Below, in pieces: positions 33,184-40,401 of a DNA stretch of 40,401 bases. Position 1 is the stretch's first letter. The number at the start of each line of letters is the position of its first letter. The notes under the pieces were generated by a model. The model worked only from the letters and a program-made list of their open reading frames with translations, was not told where the DNA came from and searched no databases. The DNA is from Candidatus Egaibacter danicus (GTDB taxonomy: Bacteria > Pseudomonadota > Gammaproteobacteria > Burkholderiales > Burkholderiaceae). A program made the translations under genes and the position numbers. The DNA is taken from positions 1-40,401 of the forward strand of contig JAABRC010000001.1 of NCBI GenBank assembly GCA_011391115.1, read 5' to 3'.

Positions 33184-33873
33184 ATGGAACTGATGCAGAG
33201 CCCTGATTTCTGGATCGGCCTGATCAAGATCATCTGGATCAATATCATTTTGTCTGGCGACAATGCTGTTGTCATCGCGCTGGCTGCCCGCTCGTTGCCA
33301 CCGGAGCAACAGAAAAAGGCCATCATGTTCGGCTCTGGGGCAGCCGTTGTGTTGCGAATCGGGCTGACACTGGTGGCGGCCCTGCTGCTGGAAATGTCTT
33401 ACCTGCAAATCATTGGCGGCTTGCTGCTGCTGTGGATCGGAATGCAATTACTGGGTGACGAGGAAGAGGGCGACGCGCACTCCAAGGAAACGGGTGGGTT
33501 GATGGCTGCAGTGCGAACCATCCTGATTGCCGACGTGGTGATGAGTCTGGACAATGTGATTGCGGTTGCTGCCGCGGCCAAAGGCAGCACCCTGTTGCTG
33601 ATGCTGGGTCTGGCCATCAGCATTCCGCTGGTTGTGTTTGGCAGCACGCTGATGATCAAACTCATGGAGCGCTTCCCCATCATCGTGACATTGGGCGCCG
33701 CATTGATCGGCTGGGTGGGTGGCGAGACTATCGTGAGCGATGTGGCCCTGAAAGGTGTTGCCGCAGCCAACCCATGGTTGCACTACGCGGCGGCAGCCGG
33801 CGGCGCTGCTCTGGTGATTGGGCTGGGCAAATTTCTGAATAGCAGGCGGACGCAGGCCGCTGCAGAGCACTGA
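33184..33873 (+). CDS. TerC/Alx-family integral membrane protein (YjbE type)
   Basis: A 229-residue membrane protein with about seven helices. The two family motifs are 'WINIILSGDNAVVIALAARS' (about 20-39) and 'ADVVMSLDNVIAVAAAAKGS' (about 119-138), whose acidic residues lie in the membrane and are thought to bind metal. GGAG is 7 bases before ATG 33184. Members are linked to manganese export or tellurite resistance; no ter gene is nearby, so Mn/metal homeostasis is more likely. An FNR-type box lies upstream. Confidence 0.88.
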   Translation: MELMQSPDFWIGLIKIIWINIILSGDNAVVIALAARSLPPEQQKKAIMFGSGAAVVLRIGLTLVAALLLEMSYLQIIGGLLLLWIGMQLLGDEEEGDAHSKETGGLMAAVRTILIADVVMSLDNVIAVAAAAKGSTLLLMLGLAISIPLVVFGSTLMIKLMERFPIIVTLGAALIGWVGGETIVSDVALKGVAAANPWLHYAAAAGGAALVIGLGKFLNSRRTQAAAEH

Positions 33874-33944
33874 CCAGCGCCTTGAAGAACCAACCTTCAA
33901 TATGGGCAAAATGCCGGCGGGCGTGAACAAGTCCCTTGCCGGGC

Positions 33945-36758
33945 ATGGCCGCCTCTGATAACGTTGCCTCCAGCTTCCGTGGCGTGAGCGCATCTGATCA
34001 AAGGCGGTCGTTGGCAACTTCATCATCAGCAAAGCGGATTTCAATCTGGCGCAGCGACTGGTTCGCGGGCGTTCTGGTTGTCGTTGCCGTGATGGCTGTG
34101 CACCTCTCGACAGACCTTCTCAGCGGTCTGGAGCGGCGCTTTTACGATCTGGCCAGTACCAGCAGCGACCGCAGGCCTTCTGACCAGGTTGTGGTGATTG
34201 CGATTGATGATCAGAGCATCGCCAATATCGGCCGCTGGCCGTGGCCCCGCGACATTCATGCCCGGCTGATTGACCAGCTGTCCGCCGCGAAAGTCAAAAC
34301 GATTGTTCATACGGCCTTTTTCTTCGAACCCCAGTTAGACCGCGGTCTGCCCTTCATCCGGCAAATCAGGGATGTGCTGGGCTCCGGAGTTGAGCCCCCT
34401 GCGGACCCTGCGTCGGTGGCTGTATTGCCCAATGAGCAGCGGGCCCAGCTGGCCAAAATTGTTGCTCAGGCTGAGGTGGCGCTGGATACGGATGCCTTAT
34501 TGGCTGCAAGCATCAAAAACGCAGGCAACGTGCTGGTTCCCTCGGTCTTTGTGCTTGGGGTGCCTCAGGGCCGACCAGACAGTCCGCTGCCCACTTATGC
34601 AGCCAAAAGTTCACTGGATGCCAGTAGCGGGTACTCCGTGCCAGCAATCAAAGGGCAGCAACCGATTGAAGCCATTGGCGCTGCCGCTGCTGGAATCGGC
34701 CACCTCAACCAGTTTGCAGATGTTGATGGCACGGTGCGGCAGGAGCCGCTATTGGTGAACTATTACGGCAAATCAGTTCCGTCCCTGGCGTTGCTGGCGG
34801 CAACCCGCGGCCTGAACCTGTCGCCAGCCGATATCCAGTTGAATGTGGGTGAATCGGTACAAATAGGAAAGCTTCGCATCAAGACCGACGAGGCTGCTTT
34901 GATGCTGCCGCAGTTTTACAAAGGGCAGGATGGCAGGCCCGCTTTTGTTGAAGACTCTTTTTTTGATGTGTTGAACGGAAAAATCCCGGCTTCCAAATAC
35001 GCTGACAGGATTGTGGTGATTGGAGCCACTGCGGCTGGTGTGGGCGCTGCGTTTCCAGTGCCGGGCTATGCCAGCCTGTCGTCTGCGCAGGCCGTTGCCC
35101 ATATCACTTCCAGCATCCTGAGCCAGCATTTCATTGCCCAGCCCGTATGGGGTATCTGGGCGGTGCTGGGTGTGTTTCTTTTGGTGGCAGCCTATGTGGT
35201 GGCCGGGCTGCCCCGGTTGTCGGCGGCTACCGCAGCAACCGTGACGTTGCTGGTATTTGCCGCACTGCTGGCCACTGAACTCGTCCTTCTTGAGAGGTCG
35301 GCGATCTGGCTCAAGCTGATTTTCCCGGCCAGCCTGCTGGTGCTCGGCCATCTGGCGCTGACCACCAAGCGATTTCTGGTTGCCGAGGCGGGCAAGCTCA
35401 AGTCGGACGAGGAGTCTGCTGAAACCAATCGAATGATGGGACTTGCGCTTCAAGGTCAAGGTCAGCTGGACATGGCGTTCGACCGCTTTCGCCGTGTGCC
35501 CTTGGGCGAAGCGTTGATGGGCAATTTGTACAGCCTGGCGCTTGACTTTGAGCGCAAACGCCAGTTCAACAAGGCTCAGTCTGTTTATGAACATATGAAA
35601 ACGTATGACCCGGGTTTCAAGGACCTGGAGGCCAGGCTTGGGCGTGTCAAAAACCTTTCGGAAACGGTCATGCTCGGTGGCCATGGTGCCCATTCGGGTG
35701 CCACGCTGGTTCAGGCTGGCGCTTCGGTGGAGAAGCCCATGCTCGGCCGCTATCAGATAAACAAGGAGCTTGGCAAAGGTGCGATGGGCGTGGTCTATCT
35801 TGGAAAGGATCCCAAGATTGGGCGGGTGGTGGCCATCAAGACACTGGCGCTGAGTCAGGAGTTCGAGGGCGATGAACTGGTGGATGCGAGAGAGCGGTTT
35901 TTCCGCGAGGCGGAAACCGCCGGGCGCCTGCAACATCAATATATCGTGACCATTTTCGATGCGGGCGAGGAGCACGATCTGGCCTATATTGCCATGGAGT
36001 TTCTTAAAGGAAAAGACTTGGTGGACTGCTGCCGTCAAGGGCAGCTTCTCCCGGTTCCCCGCGTGTTGTCCATCGTGGCAAGAGTGGCAGAAGCATTGGC
36101 GTATGCCCATCGGCAAAATGTGGTGCACAGGGACATCAAACCGGCCAACATCATGTACGAGCCTGACAGTGACACGGTCAAGGTGACTGACTTTGGCATT
36201 GCGCGCATCACGGATTCCAGCAAGACCAGGACCGGTCTGGTCCTTGGCACGCCCAGTTTCATGTCGCCGGAACAGCTGGCTGGCAAAAAGGTGGATGGGC
36301 GATCAGATCTGTACTCGTTGGGCGTCATGCTGTTCCAGATGCTGACTGGCGTGTTGCCATTCCGGGGCGACTCCATGGCGGAACTCATGTTCAAGATTTC
36401 CAATGAGCCAGCACCGGATATTCGCGTGATCCGTCAAGAATTGCCCGAAAGCCTGGCCCGCCTGGTGGCGCTTTCACTCAGCAAGCGGCCTGAACTCAGA
36501 TATCAGAGCGGCGATCAGTTTGCTGCAGACCTGCGTGCCGTTCTTGTCGATCTGACGGGGCCAGGCGCCGCGACGGTCGCGCCAGTGAAACCGGGCCAGT
36601 CAGTGCCTCAACACAATTCGGAAAAGACGGTCTTAATCCACAGCGGGGGGAGTTCGAGGCAGCTGGATTTCGAAAAAACCGTGTTACAAACTGGTTTGTC
36701 GACCCGTGCAGCGGGTTCGGGCGGCACAGCGGATACCGAGATACAGCTTCCAAAATAA
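33945..36758 (+). CDS. CHASE2-domain transmembrane serine/threonine protein kinase
   Basis: A 937-residue receptor kinase. Residues 40-56 are a first membrane helix. A periplasmic CHASE2 sensor runs to about 395 ('VVVIAIDDQSIANIGRWPWP' at 82-101, 'YADRIVVIGATAAGVGAAFP' at 352-371). Three further helices lie between about 402 and 471, then a TPR-like stretch (497-560). The Hanks-type kinase is at 603-870: P-loop 'LGKGAMGVVYLG', K632, 'HRDIKPAN' (D730), DFG 749-751, SPE 774-776. All catalytic residues are present. The tail holds two EKTV motifs (T895, T912). ATG 33945 is a provisional start with a poor ribosome site. The stop overlaps the next ATG (TAATG). Confidence 0.92.
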   Translation: MAASDNVASSFRGVSASDQRRSLATSSSAKRISIWRSDWFAGVLVVVAVMAVHLSTDLLSGLERRFYDLASTSSDRRPSDQVVVIAIDDQSIANIGRWPWPRDIHARLIDQLSAAKVKTIVHTAFFFEPQLDRGLPFIRQIRDVLGSGVEPPADPASVAVLPNEQRAQLAKIVAQAEVALDTDALLAASIKNAGNVLVPSVFVLGVPQGRPDSPLPTYAAKSSLDASSGYSVPAIKGQQPIEAIGAAAAGIGHLNQFADVDGTVRQEPLLVNYYGKSVPSLALLAATRGLNLSPADIQLNVGESVQIGKLRIKTDEAALMLPQFYKGQDGRPAFVEDSFFDVLNGKIPASKYADRIVVIGATAAGVGAAFPVPGYASLSSAQAVAHITSSILSQHFIAQPVWGIWAVLGVFLLVAAYVVAGLPRLSAATAATVTLLVFAALLATELVLLERSAIWLKLIFPASLLVLGHLALTTKRFLVAEAGKLKSDEESAETNRMMGLALQGQGQLDMAFDRFRRVPLGEALMGNLYSLALDFERKRQFNKAQSVYEHMKTYDPGFKDLEARLGRVKNLSETVMLGGHGAHSGATLVQAGASVEKPMLGRYQINKELGKGAMGVVYLGKDPKIGRVVAIKTLALSQEFEGDELVDARERFFREAETAGRLQHQYIVTIFDAGEEHDLAYIAMEFLKGKDLVDCCRQGQLLPVPRVLSIVARVAEALAYAHRQNVVHRDIKPANIMYEPDSDTVKVTDFGIARITDSSKTRTGLVLGTPSFMSPEQLAGKKVDGRSDLYSLGVMLFQMLTGVLPFRGDSMAELMFKISNEPAPDIRVIRQELPESLARLVALSLSKRPELRYQSGDQFAADLRAVLVDLTGPGAATVAPVKPGQSVPQHNSEKTVLIHSGGSSRQLDFEKTVLQTGLSTRAAGSGGTADTEIQLPK

Positions 36759-37543
36759 TGAATTTCAAGTTCCATACCCAGACTGATCCCGGTCGCACAA
36801 GAGAAAACAACGAAGATTCCGTTGCTTTCGACGAACTTACCCTGTTAGCGGTACTGGCCGATGGCATGGGCGGCTACAACGCCGGGGAGATTGCCAGTGG
36901 AATGGCGACTGCTTTCATCAAGTCGGAGATGGCCCGGTGGTTAACTGAAGTCGGGCGGCATGCCCAAATCAAGGAAGTCCGGCGTGCACTGGAGATTTGT
37001 GTTGATAACGCCAACCTGTCAATTTTCAGCGCGGCCAACTCCAATTCACACTATTCGGGAATGGGAACCACGCTGGTTGTAGGCGTGTTTCAGGGCATGA
37101 CATTGTTGCTGGGCCATATTGGAGACTCACGCTGCTATCGGCTCAGAGGTCGACAATTCACGCAAATTACCAAAGATCATTCGCTGTTGCAGGAACAGAT
37201 TGACTCAGGTCTTCTGACATTGGAGCAGGCGGCGACCGCGCCAAACAAGAACCTGGTGACGCGGGCTCTGGGCGTTGAAGACGCGGTCATGCTGGAACTC
37301 AATGAGTACCCGGTACAACCTGGGGACCTGTATTTGATGTGCTCGGACGGTTTGACAGATATGGTTGATGACGCCGAAATTTCGAATATTCTGGAAGGCT
37401 CACTGTCTCTGGAACAAAAAGCAGACCGGCTGGTAAGTGTCGCAAATGAGCACGGTGGACGCGATAACATCACGGTTTTGTTGGTTCAAGTAGACGCCGT
37501 ATCTGAAAAGCGGGGTTTAATCTCTAGATTGCTGGGAAAATAG
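36758..37543 (+). CDS. PP2C-type (PPM) serine/threonine phosphatase
   Basis: A 261-residue phosphatase. Metal ligands: D20 in 'RTRENNEDSVAF', D35-G-M-G-G ('VLADGMGGYNAGEIA'), the Asp of 'LGHIGDSRCYRL', D in 'MCSDGLTDMV', and 'GGRDNITVLLVQV' at the C terminus. All motifs of an active bacterial PP2C (Stp1/PrpC type) are there. It shares one base with the kinase stop codon, so the two are translationally coupled and form an opposing kinase/phosphatase pair. Confidence 0.94.
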   Translation: MNFKFHTQTDPGRTRENNEDSVAFDELTLLAVLADGMGGYNAGEIASGMATAFIKSEMARWLTEVGRHAQIKEVRRALEICVDNANLSIFSAANSNSHYSGMGTTLVVGVFQGMTLLLGHIGDSRCYRLRGRQFTQITKDHSLLQEQIDSGLLTLEQAATAPNKNLVTRALGVEDAVMLELNEYPVQPGDLYLMCSDGLTDMVDDAEISNILEGSLSLEQKADRLVSVANEHGGRDNITVLLVQVDAVSEKRGLISRLLGK

Positions 37544-37591
37544 CCGGTGAAGCAGTTTCCCGAAAACAAGTAACAGAAACAGGAGTCGGCC

Positions 37592-38251
37592 ATGCCGAAA
37601 ATGATCGTATCGATCGACGGTGTTGTCATCAAGGAAGTTCAGTTAACCAAGGATCGCACAACCCTGGGTCGGCGTCCTTACAACGATGTGGTCATTGATA
37701 ACCTGGCAGTCAGCGGGGAACATGCTGTTTTTCAGATGACCGGCAATGACGTGTTTGTGGAAGACCTCAACAGTACCAACGGCACCTATGTGAATGGCAA
37801 AGCTGCCAAAAAGCAGCAATTGCATCATGGTGACAATGTTGAGGTGGGCAAGTACAAGATCCGCTTTGTCAATGAGGCTGACGACGGGTTTGAGAAAACA
37901 ATGGCTGTCAAGGCGGCTACCGGTGGATCGACAGCTTCGTCCAGTTCGGGCTTTCCGGTCAGCAGTTCGGCAGAGTTGGGTGTGGCCGGTTCCGGTGCCT
38001 CAATCAAGGTATTGTCAGGTGCGGCCGCAGGACGGGAAGTGTCCTTGACCAAGGTGGTGACGACAGTCGGCAAGCCGGGTGTGGCGGTGGCTGCCATCAC
38101 CAAGCGGCAGACCGGGTTTGTTGTTCACCACGTTGAGGGCGCTGGCAACCCCACATTAAATGGGTCCCCAATCGGGCCTGAGCCCGCATTGCTGAAAAAT
38201 GGTGATCTGATTGAGCTTGCGGGCACGCAGATGCAGTTTGTGCAGCACTAA
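37592..38251 (+). CDS. FHA-domain phosphothreonine-binding protein
   Basis: A 219-residue protein. Residues 20-92 are a canonical FHA domain with 'TLGRRPYNDVVI' (R27), S41-x-x-H44 and 'NSTNGTYVNG', the phosphothreonine-contact residues. After a Ser/Thr/Gly-rich linker, residues about 137-218 look like a second, degenerate FHA ('VTTVGKPGVAVAAITKRQTG', 'NPTLNGSPIG', 'LKNGDLIELAGTQMQF'). The linker contains 'GFEKTMAVKA' (T103), nearly the same as the motifs in the kinase tail. It probably is a substrate and adaptor of the kinase encoded two genes upstream. Confidence 0.9.
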   Translation: MPKMIVSIDGVVIKEVQLTKDRTTLGRRPYNDVVIDNLAVSGEHAVFQMTGNDVFVEDLNSTNGTYVNGKAAKKQQLHHGDNVEVGKYKIRFVNEADDGFEKTMAVKAATGGSTASSSSGFPVSSSAELGVAGSGASIKVLSGAAAGREVSLTKVVTTVGKPGVAVAAITKRQTGFVVHHVEGAGNPTLNGSPIGPEPALLKNGDLIELAGTQMQFVQH

Positions 38252-38344
38252 CCGGACACTTTCCCGGGATCCGGCCCCTCACGCCAGGGGTGCTGCCATT
38301 TACGGCATCTCACCGCTGCGTTTGCAACTGGAAGAGGGTTTGTC

Positions 38345-39136
38345 ATGAAGGTGCGTGTGTTGGGCTGCTCAGGCGCAATCGCCAAAGACTGCCGAACCAC
38401 GTCTTTCCTCATTGATTCAGATGTGCTTGTCGATGCCGGCACTGGCGTTGGGGACCTCACGCTTGCTGAAATGCAGTCTGTGGATCATGTTTTGCTGACG
38501 CACTCCCACCTTGATCACGTTGCTGCCCTGCCCTTGATGGTCGACACCATCGCCTCGGCTCGTACCACGCCGGTTCGGGTTTACGCGCTGGCCGGAACCA
38601 TTGCAGCCTTGAAGGCCCACGTATTCAACGACATCATCTGGCCAGATTTCACGTGTATTCCCACACCACAGGCCCCGCTGATCAGTTTCCATGAAATCCA
38701 GATAGGTCAAATTCTGCAAATCAATGGCAAGACAATAGAGGTCTTGCCTGCCGTGCATACGGTGCCTGCCGTCGGTTACGCCATCTCGGCCGGTCGTCAG
38801 TGCTGGGTATTCAGTGGGGATACGGAGCGTAACCCCGCACTTTGGGAAAGAATCAATCAACTGGATGTTGCCATGCTGGTGATCGAAACGGCATTCAGTA
38901 ACCGCGAGAAGGACCTGGCCCGGCGGAGTCTGCATTTGTCACCCAGTGTGCTGGCGGACGAACTGGATTTCATTGATACCAGGAAACGATTCCCCATTTA
39001 TATTACCCACACCAAGCCGGCTGAAACCGAACAAATCATGAATGAGATACAAAGGTTTGACCAAACCGTGGCATCAGGTCCAAATGTGACGCATGACATC
39101 CGTTGGTTGCGCGCTGGCCAGGAGTTCGCCATATGA
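38345..39136 (+). CDS. Metallo-beta-lactamase-fold phosphodiesterase-like protein
   Basis: A 263-residue metallo-hydrolase. The metal motif is 'LLTHSHLDHVAALPLMVD' (HxHxDH, about 51-68), with further His/Asp in 'VLPAVHTVPAVGYAIS', 'CWVFSGDTERNP' and 'FPIYITHTKPAE'. The arrangement resembles class II 3',5'-cyclic-nucleotide phosphodiesterases (CpdP/PDE1) more than beta-lactamases or RNase Z. It overlaps the next gene by four bases (ATGA). In this operon it may degrade a cyclic nucleotide; the substrate is not proven. Confidence 0.82.
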   Translation: MKVRVLGCSGAIAKDCRTTSFLIDSDVLVDAGTGVGDLTLAEMQSVDHVLLTHSHLDHVAALPLMVDTIASARTTPVRVYALAGTIAALKAHVFNDIIWPDFTCIPTPQAPLISFHEIQIGQILQINGKTIEVLPAVHTVPAVGYAISAGRQCWVFSGDTERNPALWERINQLDVAMLVIETAFSNREKDLARRSLHLSPSVLADELDFIDTRKRFPIYITHTKPAETEQIMNEIQRFDQTVASGPNVTHDIRWLRAGQEFAI

Positions 39137-40401
39137 ATGCCGTGATCAAACCCGCGGGTGCATCACCAGGCGGTGAAAAAGTGTTCTCTGACTCGCAGAA
39201 ACTGCCCCCGGAGCAGCGCGGTATCCGCTTTGAAGCACTCTTTTATCGCGAGTTGCAACACGTTACTGCGCGAATTCACGAGACGGAAGACCTTGACCAG
39301 ATCATGCTCGAGGTAAGCCAGGACATCTGCAAGCTGTTCAACGCCGACCGGCTGACGCTGTATGCGGTCAGTGATGACCAGAGTTCCATTGTTTCGAAGA
39401 TCAAGACCGGTCTGAATAGCAGCCGTGATCTCAAGCTTCCCATCACGCCGCAGAGCATTGCCGGCTATGCGGCCTTCAGCAAACAGCTGCTTAACCTGGC
39501 TGATGTTTATGATGAAGCCGCACTCAAGCAGATCCATCCGTCATTGACGTTTCTGCAGGAAGTTGACAAGCGTTCGGGTTATCGGACTCGCCAGATGCTG
39601 GTCGCGCCCATTCTGGAAGGGGATACGCTGCACGGCGTCTTGCAGGTGATCAACAACAAGAGTAATCAGCCCTTTGGCGAACTGGAAGTCGAAGGTGTTG
39701 CGGAACTGTGCAAGACGCTGGCTGTTGCCATTCGGCAGCGCATGAAAAAAGCCGAAGAAGGGCAAAAACGCAAATCATCCAAGTACGACGGCCTGGTCTC
39801 TGAGGGTGTCATGACTGCCGATGAGCTGGAGCATTGCATTCAGCAGGCGCGTGATGCGGGCAAGCCGGTCGAACAAGTGTTGATGTCGCAATACAAAGTG
39901 CGGCCAAACCAGATAGGTCCATCGTTGTCCAAGTTCTTTGGCGTCCCGTATGAGCCGTTCAATGCCGGGCGAATCCGCTCGGAAATGTTGCACGGACCCC
40001 TCAAGCGGGAGTTCATTGAAGAGCAGGGCTGGGTTCCTCTGGAAGAATCTCCCGAGGGCTTGGTGATCATGTGTGTCGATCCCGAGGCCGTCCGGGGCGC
40101 GAGGGTTGTGCCGCAGGTGTTCCCGCGCATGCACAAATTCGCTTACCGGGTAACGACACAGAGTGAATTCCATGACACGCTGGGCCAAATTTTCGGTGCC
40201 GGTGTGGAGGGTGGATCCATCGATGAACTGCTGGCCGATATGGACGGTGGGCCCATTGATGATGGCAGCAACGACGATTCGCTGGAATCTGCCGCAGCGG
40301 ACAACGAACTGGTCAAGTTCGTCAACAAGGTCATCATCGATGCCTACCACCAGAAGGTTTCCGACATTCATATTGAGCCCATGCCAGGCAAGCTGAAAAC
40401 C
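39133..40401 (+). CDS. GAF-domain GspE/PilB-type secretion ATPase, 3' end outside the window
   Basis: Open from ATG 39133 to the window end (423 codons, no stop). Residues about 40-205 form a GAF domain ('RIHETEDLDQIMLEVSQDIC', 'LKLPITPQSIAGYAAFSKQL', 'HGVLQVINNKSNQPFGELEV'). Residues about 225-370 match the GspE/MshE N-terminal region ('GLVSEGVMTADELEHCIQQA', 'LSKFFGVPYEPF'). The last 35 residues begin the ATPase ('ELVKFVNKVIIDAYHQKVSD', then IHIEPMPGK). Walker motifs lie beyond the window. It is coupled to the phosphodiesterase-like gene by an ATGA overlap. It probably powers a type II secretion or type IV pilus-like machine whose input is set by the kinase, phosphatase and FHA protein. Confidence 0.88.
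   Translation, partial: MNAVIKPAGASPGGEKVFSDSQKLPPEQRGIRFEALFYRELQHVTARIHETEDLDQIMLEVSQDICKLFNADRLTLYAVSDDQSSIVSKIKTGLNSSRDLKLPITPQSIAGYAAFSKQLLNLADVYDEAALKQIHPSLTFLQEVDKRSGYRTRQMLVAPILEGDTLHGVLQVINNKSNQPFGELEVEGVAELCKTLAVAIRQRMKKAEEGQKRKSSKYDGLVSEGVMTADELEHCIQQARDAGKPVEQVLMSQYKVRPNQIGPSLSKFFGVPYEPFNAGRIRSEMLHGPLKREFIEEQGWVPLEESPEGLVIMCVDPEAVRGARVVPQVFPRMHKFAYRVTTQSEFHDTLGQIFGAGVEGGSIDELLADMDGGPIDDGSNDDSLESAAADNELVKFVNKVIIDAYHQKVSDIHIEPMPGKLKT

Noticed and set aside
34773..36128. A 451-codon reading frame antisense to the CHASE2 kinase
   Set aside because: Overlaps the entire kinase core on the opposite strand and has no family signature.
38275..38290. CCCCT-CACGCC-AGGGG hairpin between the FHA and phosphodiesterase-like genes
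   Set aside because: Only five pairs and no T-run; too weak to call a terminator inside an apparent operon.

Overview
The window looks like a chromosome segment of a betaproteobacterium of the order Burkholderiales, most likely family Comamonadaceae (Rhodoferax/Polaromonas-like). The grounds are the gene neighbourhoods (recA-recX, sucC-sucD, birA-SPOR, topB with a SWIB tail), the tripartite tricarboxylate (Ttt) transporter, and intergenic repeats of a kind I recall from Comamonadaceae genomes. No rRNA, tRNA, CRISPR array, transposase or phage gene was seen. The placement comes from reading the proteins, not from a database search.

Layout. (1) 1-5871: a divergent GntR regulator (cut by the window edge) and a five-gene operon: glutamine-synthetase-like ligase, iron alcohol dehydrogenase, class-I-amidotransferase-type gamma-glutamyl hydrolase, aldehyde dehydrogenase and a HAD phosphatase. 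Together they read as a gamma-glutamylation route for an amino alcohol. (2) 5944-10216: a LysR regulator, a small unknown protein, an FAH-family hydrolase, a ketopantoate-reductase-like enzyme and a periplasmic PhnD-like protein. (3) 10342-19838: a Ttt transporter (tctC-tctB-tctA) followed by a cytidylate-kinase-like/BON fusion, then a Crp/Fnr regulator divergent from oxc-frc and a second frc. Perfect or near-perfect TTGAC-N4-GTCAA boxes stand before tctC and oxc, with a third before terC. This suggests one regulator for carboxylate uptake and oxalate catabolism.

(4) 19883-24951: topoisomerase III with a lysine/alanine-rich linker and a C-terminal SWIB domain, divergent from a SET-domain methyltransferase across a Z-DNA-prone GC tract, then birA and a SPOR protein. 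(5) 24958-27764: a TctD/TctE-type two-component system and a MarR regulator. (6) 27910-30644: recA (with a LexA-like box), recX bracketed by direct repeats, and argC on the opposite strand. (7) 30814-33873: sucC-sucD and a TerC-family membrane protein. (8) 33945-40401: a eukaryotic-like signalling operon of CHASE2-Ser/Thr kinase, PP2C phosphatase, FHA protein, metallo-beta-lactamase-fold phosphodiesterase and a GAF-GspE/PilB-type ATPase that runs off the window end. The genes overlap or are closely spaced, which suggests phospho-signalling onto a secretion or pilus ATPase.

The most interesting leads are the phospho-signalling/ATPase operon with its repeated EKT[V/M] motifs, the predicted Crp/Fnr regulon joining Ttt transport and oxalate catabolism, and the SWIB-topoisomerase/SET pair.
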